From Clostridia bacterium (lineage in GTDB: Bacteria; Bacillota; Clostridia; Oscillospirales; Acutalibacteraceae), in the NCBI GenBank assembly GCA_017550625.1, contig JAFZOL010000044.1, positions 62,001 through 126,000 on the forward strand: a DNA stretch of 64,000 nt, written 5' to 3'. Shown here one piece after another: positions 1 to 9,093 of the stretch (position 1 is its first letter; every line of letters starts with the position of its first letter). Made by a program: the position numbers and the translations under genes. A model generated the notes under the pieces. That model did not search any database. It was not told where the DNA came from and worked only from the letters and a program-made list of their open reading frames with translations.

Positions 1-1
1 C

Positions 2-481
2 GGGGTCACCACCGGCGGCTCCGACATCGTGGTGCGGCTCTTAAAGCTCCGCTTTCCGCACCTGTCGCTCGGCAGACTCGTGCTCATCACCGACGCCACG
101 GTCCTGCTGCTGGCCGGTATCGTCTACCGCAGCATGGAGACCGTTCTGTTCTCGATGATCGTCGTGTTCCTCGATTCGATGGGCATCGACTACGTGCTCA
201 AGGGCCGGTCCGACTCTAAGATGCTGCTGATCGTCACCGACAACCACGACGCCGTGCGCGCCGACATTATCCGCGAGCTCGACCGGGGCGTCACGCTTCT
301 CGAGGCCGAGGGCGGCTTCACCGGCACGCCCAAGCGCGTGCTGATGAGCGTGGTGCGCGCGCCCGAGGTCATCAAGGTGCGCCGGATCGTGGCGCGCTAT
401 GACGAGCGCCCCTTCATCATCATCACCGATTCCGAAGAGGTCCTCGGCGAGGGCTTCAAATCGCATCAGGATACGATGTAA
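2..481 (+). CDS. YitT family membrane protein (5'-truncated by window edge)
   Basis: The open frame enters from the window start and ends at a TAA at 479-481. The visible part is the C-terminal half: a GGSD-containing loop, two hydrophobic segments around LVLITDATVLLLAGIVY and VLFSMIVVFLDSMGI, then a soluble domain (from about SKMLLIVTDNHDAVRADI) of the DUF2179 type that follows the YitT/DUF161 membrane part in this family. The molecular function of YitT proteins is not established. The full-length mirror copy lies at 19740..20660 on the minus strand. The stop codon is followed at once by a GC mini-hairpin (486-502) and a word array. Confidence 0.85.
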   Translation, partial: GVTTGGSDIVVRLLKLRFPHLSLGRLVLITDATVLLLAGIVYRSMETVLFSMIVVFLDSMGIDYVLKGRSDSKMLLIVTDNHDAVRADIIRELDRGVTLLEAEGGFTGTPKRVLMSVVRAPEVIKVRRIVARYDERPFIIITDSEEVLGEGFKSHQDTM

Positions 482-485
482 TATG

Positions 486-702
486 GCCGCGCAAAGCGCG
501 GCGGGTGCACGGTCCGCGGGTGCACGGGTGCACGGGAAAAATGCAAAATGCAAAATACAAAATACAAAATTGAGGGGCGCACGGGACACACAGGGAGCGC
601 GGCGCAGCCGCGCATTATAAAATATGTAAGGGCGAAGCCCTTCCTTCACCCTTCACCCCTCACCCCTCACCCCTAACTATTCTCCCGCGCCTCCGGCTTC
701 AC
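486..702. repeat. Intergenic mosaic word array (locus A)
   Basis: Between the yitT-family stop and lepA. In order: a mini-hairpin GCCGCGC-aaa-GCGCGGC (486-502); three to four copies of a GGGTGCAC word (502-535); an 8-mer array of CAAAATGC/CAAAATAC ending in CAAAATTG (about 537-572); a hairpin GCGCGGC-TGC-GCCGCGC near 600-616; an AAGGGC-gaa-GCCCTT mini-hairpin near 629-643; and a CACCCCT tandem (about 645-676). It contains no credible ORF. The mirror is at 19519-19735. Confidence 0.8.
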
Positions 703-733
703 CCATCCCATTTTTACAAGGCAGGTTCTCACT

Positions 734-2548
734 ATGAAGCAAAAAAAGACTCACATCCGCAACTTCTGCATCATCGAGCACATCGACCACGGCAAGTCCA
801 CGCTGGCGGACAGGCTCTTGGAGCTCACCGATTCCGTCTCGCAGCGGGATATGCAGCAGCAGGTGCTCGACAACATGGATATCGAGAAAGAGCGCGGCAT
901 CACCATCAAGGCGCGGGCCGTCACGCTCAACTATAAGGCCGCCGACGGCGAGGAATACGAGCTCAACCTCATCGACACCCCCGGGCACGTGGACTTCAAC
1001 TACGAGGTCTCGCGTTCGCTCGCGGCGTGCGACGGCGCGGTGCTCATCGTGGACGCCACGCAAGGCGTGGAGGCGCAGACGCTCGGCAACACCTATCTCG
1101 CCCTCGACCACGACCTTGAGCTCGTGCCCGTGATCAATAAGATCGACCTGCCCGCCGCCGACCCCGACCGCGTGTGCGCCGACGTGGAAGAGATCATCGG
1201 CCTCGACTGCAGCGAAGCCCCACGCATCTCGGCCAAAACGGGCGAAAACGTGCCCGCCGTGCTCGAAAGCATCGTCAAAAACATCCCCGCCCCCGAGGGC
1301 GACGACGACGCCCCCCTCAAGGCCCTCGTGTTCGACTCGGTCTACGACAACTATAAGGGCGTTATCGTCTACGTGCGCGTGATGGACGGCACGCTGAAAG
1401 CCGGCGAGACCATGAAGATGATGGCCACCGGCGCGAAATATACGGTCGTTGAGGTCGGGCGCATGCGCGCACTCAACCTCGAGCCCTGCGACGAGCTGCA
1501 CGCCGGCGAAGTCGGCTACATCACGGCCTCGATCAAAAGCGTGGTCGACGCCCGTGTCGGCGACACCGTGACAAAGGTCGAAAACGAGGCCGCCGCGCCC
1601 CTGCCCGGCTACAAAAAAGTGAACCCCATGGTGTTCTGCGGCGTGTATCCCGCCGACGGCGCGGACTATGAGGCGCTCAGGGAAGCGCTCGAAAAGCTCC
1701 AGCTCAACGACGCGTCGCTCGCCTTCGAGCCCGAGACCTCGGGGGCGCTGGGCTTCGGCTTCCGCTGCGGCTTTTTGGGGCTATTGCACCTCGAGATCAT
1801 TCAGGAGCGCCTCGAGCGCGAATACGACCTCGACCTCATCACCACGATCCCGTCGGTCGTGTATAAGATACACCTCAGCGACGGCACGATGGTCGAGATC
1901 TCGAACCCCACGAACTACCCCGACCCCGCCACGATCCAATATAGCGAAGAGCCCGTCACCGACGCGCACATCTATTCGCCGCCCGAATACGTCGGCGTGA
2001 TCATGGACCTGTGCCAGGAGCGGCGCGGCAGCTTCAAGAACATGGATTATATCTCGAAGGACCGCGTGGACATCCACTACATCCTGCCGCTCAACGAGAT
2101 CATCTACGACTTCTTCGACGCCTTAAAATCCCGCACGCGGGGCTACGGCTCGTTCGACTATGAATTAAAGGGCTACGAGCGCTCGAACCTTGTCAAGCTC
2201 GACGTGCTCTTAAACGGCGACCTGATCGACGCGCTATCGTTCATCATCCACGCCGACAAGGCCTATCCGCGCGCCCGCAGGATCGCCGAAAAGCTCAAAG
2301 AAAACATCCCGCGCCAGATGTTCGAGATCCCGGTGCAGATCGCCATCGGCGGCAAGGTGATCGCGCGCGAGACCATCAAGGCCATGCGCAAAGACGTGCT
2401 CGCCAAGTGCTACGGCGGCGACATCACGCGCAAAAAGAAGCTGCTCGAAAAGCAGAAAGAGGGCAAAAAGCGCATGCGCCGCTTCGGCACAGTCGAGGTC
2501 CCGCAGGAGGCGTTCATGGCCGTGCTCAAGCTCGACGATGACAAGTAA
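734..2548 (+). CDS. lepA: Elongation factor 4 (LepA), palindrome left copy
   Basis: A ribosome-associated GTPase of 604 residues, the normal length for LepA. It acts in the cytoplasm during translation, where it promotes back-translocation or relieves stalled ribosomes. The G1 loop HIDHGKST sits at residues 16-23, the G2/G3 region has ERGITI and DTPGHVDF, and [12 protein letters not shown] carries the G4 motif. The C-terminal end ([20 protein letters not shown]) is the LepA-specific basic domain. It starts at an ATG about 250 bp after the preceding stop, with only a weak purine-rich site upstream. Its last 11 bases overlap hemW, a coupling also seen in many Firmicutes. Confidence 0.96.
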   Translation: MKQKKTHIRNFCIIEHIDHGKSTLADRLLELTDSVSQRDMQQQVLDNMDIEKERGITIKARAVTLNYKAADGEEYELNLIDTPGHVDFNYEVSRSLAACDGAVLIVDATQGVEAQTLGNTYLALDHDLELVPVINKIDLPAADPDRVCADVEEIIGLDCSEAPRISAKTGENVPAVLESIVKNIPAPEGDDDAPLKALVFDSVYDNYKGVIVYVRVMDGTLKAGETMKMMATGAKYTVVEVGRMRALNLEPCDELHAGEVGYITASIKSVVDARVGDTVTKVENEAAAPLPGYKKVNPMVFCGVYPADGADYEALREALEKLQLNDASLAFEPETSGALGFGFRCGFLGLLHLEIIQERLEREYDLDLITTIPSVVYKIHLSDGTMVEISNPTNYPDPATIQYSEEPVTDAHIYSPPEYVGVIMDLCQERRGSFKNMDYISKDRVDIHYILPLNEIIYDFFDALKSRTRGYGSFDYELKGYERSNLVKLDVLLNGDLIDALSFIIHADKAYPRARRIAEKLKENIPRQMFEIPVQIAIGGKVIARETIKAMRKDVLAKCYGGDITRKKKLLEKQKEGKKRMRRFGTVEVPQEAFMAVLKLDDDK

Positions 2549-3644
2549 ACCGCTCGCCTTATATCTCCATATCCCGTTCTGCGCGTCGAAATGCCCCTAT
2601 TGCGACTTCTATTCGGGCAGGTACCCCGCCGAAACGAGGGAACGCTACGTTGAAGCCCTGAAAGAGGAGCTCGAAACGGGCTTTCGCAGCCGCGCGTTCC
2701 TGCCCCCGGACGTTTATTCCCGCCCGCTCTCGTCGGTCTATTTCGGCGGCGGCACGCCCTCGCTTTTGGGCGCGGAGCTGCTGACGGACCTGCTGAACGC
2801 CGCGCGCCGCCGCTTCCCGGTGCTGCCAGACGCCGAGATCACGGTCGAAGTCAATCCCTCGCTCGAAGCCCCCGAATCGTTTTTCGCCGCCCTCGCGAAA
2901 TCGGGCGTGAACCGCGTGTCATTGGGCCTCCAGTCCGCGGTGGACGCCGAGCGCAAAAAGCTCGGCCGCCGCGCCGGCAGGGCGGACGCCGAACGCTGCG
3001 TCAAAGCGGCCTATGCCGCCGGGATCGAAAATGTCTCGCTCGACGTCATGCTCGGCATCCCCGGGCAGACGCCCGCCTCCCTCAACGAAACGCTCTCGTT
3101 CGCCGTGGACCTCGGCGTGCCGCATCTGAGCTGCTATCTTCTCAAAATCGAGCCCGGCACCCCGTTTTTCAAACTGCGTGATAAACTCGACCTGCCGGAC
3201 GACGACGCCTCCGCCGACTTCTATCTTCAAACCTGCGTTTTTCTCGAGGCGCGCGGCTACCGGCACTACGAGGTGTCGAACTTCTGCCGCGACGGCCTTA
3301 TCGGCCGCCACAACATGACCTATTGGGCGGACGGCGAATACCTCGGCCTCGGGCCCGGGGCGCACTCGTTTCTGAACGGCACGCGCTTTTTCCAGCCGCC
3401 GGATCTCGAATCCTTCCTCGCGGGCGCGCCCGCCGAATATGAGGGCGCGGGCGGCGACGAAGCCGAGCGCCTGATGCTGCGCCTTCGCACCGACCTCGGC
3501 GCGCCGGTTTCGGCTTTCCCCGAAAAGGGAAATGAGATCGCCGCGATGGAGCGAAACGGCCTCGTGACCGTCCGCGACGGACAGCTCTGTTTCACCGACA
3601 AAGGCTTTCTCGTTTCGAACGCCGTGCTCGCCGAATTGCTTTGA
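2538..3644 (+). CDS. hemW: HemW-type radical SAM heme chaperone, left copy
   Basis: A 368-residue radical SAM protein of the HemN-like/HemW group. Cys15, Cys19 and Cys22 form the CxxxCxxC cluster ligand in [14 protein letters not shown], and the glycine-rich FGGGTPS follows, as expected for SAM binding. HemW members lack coproporphyrinogen dehydrogenase activity and act as heme chaperones. The assignment rests on length, the short C-terminal HemN_C-like part and the classic lepA-hemW overlap (11 bp), so translation is probably coupled to lepA. No complete heme pathway is visible here, so the exact physiological client remains open. Confidence 0.9.
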   Translation: MTSKPLALYLHIPFCASKCPYCDFYSGRYPAETRERYVEALKEELETGFRSRAFLPPDVYSRPLSSVYFGGGTPSLLGAELLTDLLNAARRRFPVLPDAEITVEVNPSLEAPESFFAALAKSGVNRVSLGLQSAVDAERKKLGRRAGRADAERCVKAAYAAGIENVSLDVMLGIPGQTPASLNETLSFAVDLGVPHLSCYLLKIEPGTPFFKLRDKLDLPDDDASADFYLQTCVFLEARGYRHYEVSNFCRDGLIGRHNMTYWADGEYLGLGPGAHSFLNGTRFFQPPDLESFLAGAPAEYEGAGGDEAERLMLRLRTDLGAPVSAFPEKGNEIAAMERNGLVTVRDGQLCFTDKGFLVSNAVLAELL

Positions 3645-3650
3645 CGCAGA

Positions 3651-3771
3651 TGTGAGATGAAGGACGGGGTTCCACCCCGTACCTCATTTATATAATGCGA
3701 GCCGCAGGCTCCTTCATCCAACATCTGACATCCAACATCCAACATCATTTTGTATTCTGCATTTTGCATTT
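3651..3771. repeat. Intergenic mosaic word array (locus B)
   Basis: Between hemW and murE. A GATGTGAGATGAAGGA word at the left is matched by inverted words (TCCTTCATCCAACATC and variants, 3712-3746) at the right. Inside lie an ACGGGGT-tcc-ACCCCGT hairpin (3664-3681 region) and a GAGCC-gca-GGCTC mini-hairpin (about 3699-3711). The right end carries the T-rich 8-mer array TTTTGTAT/TTTTGCAT (3747-3770). The segment ATTTATAAATGCGAGCCGC at locus E (23211 on) is nearly repeated here. Mirror at 16450-16570. Confidence 0.8.
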
Positions 3772-3803
3772 GCCGTTATTTCGGCTCCAGAAAGGACCAT
3801 CCT

Positions 3804-5261
3804 ATGCTTCTATCCGAGATCGTCAAGGATCTGACCTTCACCTGCGATAACCTGCGCGACTGCGAGATCGAGGGCATCGTCTACGACTCGCGCAAGGCGT
3901 CTCCCGGCACGCTGTTCGCGGCCTTGGTCGGCGCGTATTCCGACGGCCACGATTACGTAAGCTCCGCCTATCTCGCGGGCGCGCGCGTGTTTTTGACCGA
4001 GCGGGACGTGAACCTTCCTGCCGACGCCGTGGTGCTGAAAACCGCCGACTCGCGCGCGGCTCTGGCCGTGATCGCGGCGGCGTATTACCGCCACCCCGAA
4101 AAGGAGCTCAAGCTCGTGGGCGTCACCGGCACCAAGGGCAAGACCAGCATCGCCGGCATGCTCGCCTCGTGCCTCGACCACGCGGGCGTCAAGTGCGGCA
4201 CCATCGGCACGGTCGGCGCGTATTACGACGGCAAGATCGAGCCCACGCTCAACACCACGCCCGAGTCGCTCGAGTGCATGCGCCTGTTCCGGCAGATGGC
4301 CGACTGCGGCTGCAGGGCCGTCGTGATGGAGGTCTCGTCCCTCGGGCTCAAGGCGCACCGGGTCGATACGATCCCCTTCGACGCGGCCGTGTTCACGAAC
4401 CTCTCGCCCGACCACATCGGCGGCAACGAGCACAAGAGCTTCGAGGAATATTCATATTGGAAGAAGCAGCTTTTCCATCAGTGCAAGGTCGCGGTGCTCA
4501 ACGCCGACGATCCCTTCAGCGCCGAGATCGCGCGTGAGATCGACGTGCCGGTCGTCACTTTCGCCCTGCACGCCGACGCCGACTACACGGCGCGCGACGT
4601 CCGCCCCACGCGGGCGAAAAACCTGTTCGGCACGGCGTTCACCCTCGTGACGAAGGAGGGGACATACCCCTGCTCCACAGCGGTGCCGGGCCTGTTTTCG
4701 GTCGAAAACGCTTTGGCCACGGCAGCCGTCTGCGGCCTGCTCGGCGTGCCGATGGCCGACGCCCAGGCGGGCCTTAAACAGGCGAAGGTCATCGGGCGCA
4801 ACGACTGCATCGAGGTGCCCGCCGATTTCGACGTGATCATCGACTACGCCCACAACGGCCAGAGCTTTAAGGCCGTGGTGGATACCTTCGCCGCCTACGA
4901 GCACAAACGCATCATCACGGTGTTCGGCTCGGTGGGCGACCGCGCGCAGCTTCGCAGAAAAGAGCTCGGGCTTTTGAGCGGAAAGCTCGCCGACCTCAGC
5001 TTCATCACGACCGACGACCCCGGCTTCGAGGACCCCGAAAAGATCTGCGCCGAGATCGCCGCCTGGGTCAAAGAGGCGGGCGGCGCCTACCGCGTGATCC
5101 CGGACCGGCGCGAGGCCGTGTTCGCGGCGCTTAACGAAGCGAAGCCCGGCGACGTGGTGCTCATCCTCGGCAAGGGGCACGAGACCGCGCAGAAGGTGCG
5201 CGGCGAAAAAGTGCCGTATTCCGACTACGAGACCGTGAAGGACTATTTCGCGCAGAGATAA
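3804..5261 (+). CDS. murE: MurE, UDP-MurNAc-tripeptide synthetase, left copy
   Basis: Mur ligase of 485 residues that adds the third amino acid to UDP-MurNAc-L-Ala-D-Glu in the cytoplasm. The ATP loop GTKGKTS is at residues 109-115, NTTPESL and the central domain follow, and the C-terminal GKGHE is intact. The specificity motif reads DDPG (residues 404-407) where meso-diaminopimelate enzymes carry D-N/D-P-R. The arginine that contacts DAP is missing, so lysine or ornithine is more likely the added residue. The start is the ATG after AAAGGACCATCCT; the longer upstream frame only reads through the repeat array. A FemAB-type ligase follows 17 bp downstream. Confidence 0.93.
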   Translation: MLLSEIVKDLTFTCDNLRDCEIEGIVYDSRKASPGTLFAALVGAYSDGHDYVSSAYLAGARVFLTERDVNLPADAVVLKTADSRAALAVIAAAYYRHPEKELKLVGVTGTKGKTSIAGMLASCLDHAGVKCGTIGTVGAYYDGKIEPTLNTTPESLECMRLFRQMADCGCRAVVMEVSSLGLKAHRVDTIPFDAAVFTNLSPDHIGGNEHKSFEEYSYWKKQLFHQCKVAVLNADDPFSAEIAREIDVPVVTFALHADADYTARDVRPTRAKNLFGTAFTLVTKEGTYPCSTAVPGLFSVENALATAAVCGLLGVPMADAQAGLKQAKVIGRNDCIEVPADFDVIIDYAHNGQSFKAVVDTFAAYEHKRIITVFGSVGDRAQLRRKELGLLSGKLADLSFITTDDPGFEDPEKICAEIAAWVKEAGGAYRVIPDRREAVFAALNEAKPGDVVLILGKGHETAQKVRGEKVPYSDYETVKDYFAQR

Positions 5262-5278
5262 GGGAAGGGGAGTTATAC

Positions 5279-6610
5279 TTGTATACGTTTCGTGAAGAGA
5301 CCGACCTTGGCGCCTTCGAGGCGTTCGTGCTCGCGCACGGCGGGCAGTATCTGCAGTCCGTGAAGTGGGCCGAGGTCAAAAAGGACGGCTGGGACCATAT
5401 TTTCTACTCCGGTTTTTCGGGCGGCGAACGCGTGCTCACCGCCCTTGTGCTCATCCATCATATCCCCGGCGCGGGCAGGCTCTGGTACTGCCCCGCGGGC
5501 GCGGTGTGCGACTACGCCGACGCGGAGCTTCTGAAATCCTTTTCGGCATTTATGCTCGATGAGATGAAAAAGCGCGGCGGCTTCGCCCTATTTTTCGACC
5601 CCTGCGTCATTTTGCGCCTCGACGGCGAGAAGCAGGCTTTCGGCGTGGAGACCCACAAACGCCTGCTCGACGCGGGCTTCATATTAAACCCCGACGCGTC
5701 GAAATCGGTCTACAAAGCGCCGCTGCAGCTCATTTTGCCGCTCGAAACGCCCGACGGCGCGCGCGTCACCCCCGAAAAGCTCTTAAAGAGCTTCGAAAAG
5801 GGCGTGCGCTATTCGGTGCGCGTGGGCGAGAACCGCGGCCTTACCGAAGAGATCTATACGATCGACGACGTCGCGAAGAAGCCCGATATCCTCAAGGAAT
5901 TCGCCGCCGTGATGCGCGATACCTCCGACCGCAACGATTTCACCGAGCGCGGCAGCTCCTATATCAAACACCTGATGGAGGTCTTCGGGCCGGACGGCAT
6001 GGATATCATGCTGATCTGCTACGACAGGCAAAAGGACGCCGTCCTCGAATCTGAGCGGCAGGCTCGAAAGGCCGCGCTCGAGGCGGCCCTTCCCACCGCC
6101 CCCGAAAAGAAGCTGCGCGGCATGCGCGAAGAGATCGAGAGCATCGACAAGCAGCACGAGCACTATGAAGAGCGCGTGCGTGAGACCGAGGGGATGGGCG
6201 ACCGCGTGGCAGTCGCCGGCGGCCTTACGGTCCACTACGGCGGCATGTCGTCATGCTTGTTCGGCGGGGCGCTCAACCTCCTGCGCAACAACCTGCGCGC
6301 GAGCCATTTCTTCAATTTCAGGCGCATCTGCCGGTCCATCGACCTCGGCAACAAATATCACGACCTCGGCTACGTTCTGTTAAAGGATACGCTCCCGGAT
6401 TCCGACGGCACGCTCGGTCCGTGCGTGGCGCGCGAGGATTTCGAGGGGATCGAGGCGTTCAAAAAGAGCTTCGGCGCGCGGCGTGAGGAATACGTCGGCG
6501 AATACGTCCTCGTCGCGAGCAAACCGAAATATTTCTCTTACACCCACCTCATCGGCGTCGGCAAGCAAGCCCGCCACGTTGTGAACAAGATCGTGAAACG
6601 GACGAGGTAA
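5279..6610 (+). CDS. FemAB-family peptidyltransferase, left copy
   Basis: A 443-residue FemA/FemB/FemX-type enzyme, a GNAT-like aminoacyl-tRNA-dependent ligase that adds bridge residues to the stem peptide of lipid II or UDP-MurNAc-pentapeptide at the inner membrane face. Two GNAT-like lobes are interrupted by a charged helical hairpin (about residues 251-305), the hallmark coiled-coil arm of FemA/FemX. It starts at TTG, preceded by a strong AGGGAAGGGGAG site. It lies 17 bp after murE, so both genes are probably co-transcribed. This pairing supports a branched Lys or Orn type peptidoglycan. The bridge amino acid cannot be read from the sequence. Confidence 0.85.
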   Translation: MYTFREETDLGAFEAFVLAHGGQYLQSVKWAEVKKDGWDHIFYSGFSGGERVLTALVLIHHIPGAGRLWYCPAGAVCDYADAELLKSFSAFMLDEMKKRGGFALFFDPCVILRLDGEKQAFGVETHKRLLDAGFILNPDASKSVYKAPLQLILPLETPDGARVTPEKLLKSFEKGVRYSVRVGENRGLTEEIYTIDDVAKKPDILKEFAAVMRDTSDRNDFTERGSSYIKHLMEVFGPDGMDIMLICYDRQKDAVLESERQARKAALEAALPTAPEKKLRGMREEIESIDKQHEHYEERVRETEGMGDRVAVAGGLTVHYGGMSSCLFGGALNLLRNNLRASHFFNFRRICRSIDLGNKYHDLGYVLLKDTLPDSDGTLGPCVAREDFEGIEAFKKSFGARREEYVGEYVLVASKPKYFSYTHLIGVGKQARHVVNKIVKRTR

Positions 6611-6895
6611 TGCCGCGCGGTGCGCGGCAGGCAAAGGGCGCACAGGGCACACAGGGCACACAGGGAAATGCAAAAAACAAAATAAAAAATACAAAATTGA
6701 GAGGATCCCGGATTATACAATATGACAGAGAAAGGGGAGAGGCGCTTCCTTAACCCCTCGCTCTTCGATCCCTGTACTCTCTCTTTTCCCTGTGCGCCCT
6801 GTGTGCCCTGTGTGCCCTTCCCCCATCCCACATCATTTTGTATATTGCATTTTGCATTTTGCATTCTCATTTCGCCCTGACCCAGAAAGAGGTGT
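6611..6895. repeat. Intergenic inverted word array (locus C)
   Basis: A 290-bp gene-free interval between the FemAB-like gene and dgt. The left half has a GCCGCGCG-gtg-CGCGGC hairpin, three GCACACAGGG-type 10-mers (about 6633-6664) and an A-rich 8-mer array (6667-6698). The right half has the same elements in inverted orientation: CCCTGTGTGC words (about 6788-6818) and a TTTTGCAT array (6834-6865). The two halves can pair into one long imperfect stem. Mirror at 13326-13610. Confidence 0.82.
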
Positions 6896-6900
6896 ATTCC

Positions 6901-8145
6901 ATGCCCACCATCAACGGCAAGCAATTCGAATCCGTGCGGGCGTGCCCCGAGCGCGAAAACTGGCAGGATCTGATCCGCCGCCGCGTGGCGCTCTACGACA
7001 AGCCCAACGACTGCCGCGACCCGTTCGAGCGCGACTACACGCGCATATTGCACTCGCTCGCGTACCGGCGCTTAAAGCACAAAACGCAGGTGTTTTTCAA
7101 CATCGAAAACGACCACATCTGCACGCGCATGGAGCACGTTGCGCACGTGGAGAGCGTGGCGTGCACGATCGCCAAGGACCTCGGCCTCAGCGTGGAGCTG
7201 ACGCGCGCCATCGCCATCGGGCACGACCTCGGCCACGCCCCGTTCGGCCATCAGGGCGAGCGCGAGCTTTCGGCGCTGCAGGAAAAATACCTCGGCACCA
7301 AGTTCTTCCACGAGCGCAACGGCCTGAGGTTCGTGGACGACATCGAACTATTGGAAGACGACTACCGCGTCTGCCGCAACCTCGACCTGACCTACGCTGT
7401 GCGCGACGGCATCATCTCGCACTGCGGCGAGGTGGACGAAAACGGCCTGAAACCGCGAAAAGACTACATCGACCTCGAAAAGGAATACCTCTCGGTGGGC
7501 CAGTTCCAGCCCTACACGTGGGAGGGCTGCGTGGTCAAGCTCAGCGACAAGATTGCCTACGTCGGGCGCGACATCGAGGATGCCAGGCGCCTCGGCTTTC
7601 TCACGGACGAGAATATGGACGCCCTCACCGCCCTTGCCCGCGAATACGACAAGATGGCGATCAACACCACCGTGATCATCCACAACATGATCTACGACGT
7701 GTGCAAGAATTCGAGCCCCGAAAAGGGCGTGCGCCTATCCGAGACCTTCGCGAGGCAGCTTGAGGAGATCAAGCGCTTCAATTATGAGTACATCTACCGC
7801 AACAAGCGGCTCGAGCCCTTCACCGCCTACGCCAAGGTCGTGATCGGGCAGATCTTCGACGTGCTCCTGGACGCCTACCGCGGCGAAGAGACGATCGAGG
7901 AGCTTCGCCGCCGCGCCGCGTATTACCCCGGCCTTATGAACGCCTTCGCCGACTGGCTCTCGAAATTCTGTGAGCCGGGCCTTTCGCTGTTCGAGAACCG
8001 CGAAAAGCTCGCGAATTACGTAAATAACAAGATATACGGCCGCCTCGAGACCGAAGAACTCTACGTGCAGGCGATCCTCGACTTCATCTCCGGCATGTCC
8101 GACACCTACTGCATCAAGGTCTTCAACGAACTGATCACGTATTGA
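6901..8145 (+). CDS. dgt: dGTPase-like HD-domain phosphohydrolase, left copy
   Basis: A 414-residue deoxyguanosinetriphosphate triphosphohydrolase-like protein that would hydrolyse dNTPs to the nucleoside plus triphosphate in the cytoplasm. The metal-binding HD motif is His108-Asp109 in IGHDLGHAPFGHQGE, with a further conserved His in RMEHVAHVESVA (His79). The C-terminal helical part ends in LDFISGMSDTYC, typical of the family. The ATG at 6901 has AAAGAGGTG eight bases upstream; upstream in-frame codons lie in the repeat array and are rejected. Substrate preference is inferred from the family, not visible. The zinc-ribbon gene follows 27 bp later. Confidence 0.88.
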   Translation: MPTINGKQFESVRACPERENWQDLIRRRVALYDKPNDCRDPFERDYTRILHSLAYRRLKHKTQVFFNIENDHICTRMEHVAHVESVACTIAKDLGLSVELTRAIAIGHDLGHAPFGHQGERELSALQEKYLGTKFFHERNGLRFVDDIELLEDDYRVCRNLDLTYAVRDGIISHCGEVDENGLKPRKDYIDLEKEYLSVGQFQPYTWEGCVVKLSDKIAYVGRDIEDARRLGFLTDENMDALTALAREYDKMAINTTVIIHNMIYDVCKNSSPEKGVRLSETFARQLEEIKRFNYEYIYRNKRLEPFTAYAKVVIGQIFDVLLDAYRGEETIEELRRRAAYYPGLMNAFADWLSKFCEPGLSLFENREKLANYVNNKIYGRLETEELYVQAILDFISGMSDTYCIKVFNELITY

Positions 8146-8172
8146 TACACATCAAAAAGGGAGGAACACAAC

Positions 8173-8757
8173 ATGGCAAGAGTATGTGAATTCTGCTGCA
8201 AAAGACTCGGCTCGTTCGACGCATATTACAGAACCGTCGGAAGATACAACGTCACAGTCTGTGAGAGCTGCGCGGTGGCGTTGGACAAAAGAGGCTCGCA
8301 AAAGCCCGAAGATATTTCCGCATTCTGCGCTTTTGCGCGCAGAACGCTTGCCGAAGACCAGCTTCGGCCTTCGGTGTCAGATGCGCTGAAAAACGACCTC
8401 GACAGGATCGCCCCCGGCGCGGCCGATCTGCCCGAGCCCGTGTCTTCGACTGCAGATGGGGAATCGCAGCCGTCCTTCACCGGCACACTTAAGCCGCAGG
8501 TGGCGTTTACGGATAACGTTTGGGTCACCGTTTGCCGGGTCATGGGCGTGCTGGCGTTGATCGGCTCGATGATCCTCGGCGGCGTACTCAGCAACCGACT
8601 CGGAGATAACGCGGTTTTGGGCGTATTCGTCGGTCTTTTGGTAGGCTTGGTCGTGCTCTCGTTCTTCATGCTGATCGCGCAGTTGTGTGAGGACGTGTCC
8701 GAAACGCGCGACTACCTCGCGCACCTCGTGAGAACGCAAATGAACAAGGACGACTGA
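8173..8757 (+). CDS. Zinc-ribbon, two-helix membrane protein of unknown function, left copy
   Basis: A 194-residue protein that I do not recognise as a named family. The N-terminus has Cys5, Cys8 and Cys9 and then Cys30 and Cys33, spaced like a treble-clef or zinc ribbon. A Pro/Ser-rich stretch follows (residues 80-110), then two transmembrane helices (about 116-139 and 147-170) and an acidic amphipathic tail. It has a strong AGGGAGGA ribosome site. It sits 27 bp after the dgt-like gene and before a strong terminator, so it is probably the last gene of that transcript. The cytoplasmic location of the zinc module is an inference. Confidence 0.75.
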   Translation: MARVCEFCCKRLGSFDAYYRTVGRYNVTVCESCAVALDKRGSQKPEDISAFCAFARRTLAEDQLRPSVSDALKNDLDRIAPGAADLPEPVSSTADGESQPSFTGTLKPQVAFTDNVWVTVCRVMGVLALIGSMILGGVLSNRLGDNAVLGVFVGLLVGLVVLSFFMLIAQLCEDVSETRDYLAHLVRTQMNKDD

Positions 8758-8798
8758 CCGTCCCGCACGCATTCCTTCTTATTACCTATTATAATGTG

Positions 8799-8828
8799 CC
8801 GGGCTCCCGTAGGATGCCCGGTTTTTTT
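8799..8828 (+). terminator. Intrinsic terminator after the zinc-ribbon gene
   Basis: A CCGGGC / GCCCGG stem with an 11-nt loop is followed by seven T residues (8822-8828). It closes the dgt/zinc-ribbon transcript. The following 8829-9042 holds only a second GC hairpin (CCGGCGC...GCGCCGG, 8859-8881) and AT-rich DNA with repeated GTTACA words, and no gene. Confidence 0.85.
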
Positions 8829-9042
8829 GTTTGGATATGCGCTTCTATGCAGGCCCGTCCGGCGCGGTTTTTCTGCGCCGGATCTGCGGGAACACATTTT
8901 GTGTCCGACAAAATATGAAAAAATGCTGAAAAACGCGAAAATCTGGGCCGTTAAAATGCACAAAATCATTTCATTCTATTTGTGCATTTTGGAAAGTAGT
9001 TACAAAAGTTACACAATTATTACAATTTGTTACCGTTTTGGC

Positions 9043-9071
9043 TTGACAAAAGGGGGTCATCTGCGTATAAT
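9043..9071 (+). promoter_or_regulatory. Full-consensus SigA promoter of the CHAP-dockerin gene
   Basis: TTGACA (9043-9048), a 17-bp spacer and TATAAT (9066-9071), matching consensus at 12 of 12 positions. The start codon GTG is 23 bases after the -10 box, so the leader is very short, with AAAGGTGG as the ribosome site. This points to strong constitutive expression, or to a repressor that must hold it off. The AT-rich stretch at 8990-9035 could act as an UP element. Confidence 0.85.
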
Positions 9072-9093
9072 CATCCGCAAAGGTGGTTATCTT

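Noticed and set aside
677-1501. Long antisense ORFs such as 677..1501 minus and 21239..22450 plus
   Set aside because: They lie opposite well-identified genes, are His/Val/Gly/Arg-rich, and follow from the high third-position GC. No ribosome sites or family motifs support them.
6838-6900. Upstream start of the dgt-like protein
   Set aside because: The additional codons (MYIAFCILHSHF...) are a translation of the TTTTGCAT array. The same pseudo-peptide appears before other genes next to such arrays.
8859-8881. Second terminator or riboswitch after the zinc-ribbon gene
   Set aside because: CCGGCGC/GCGCCGG forms a hairpin but lacks a following T run, and no known riboswitch core is recognisable between it and the promoter at 9043.
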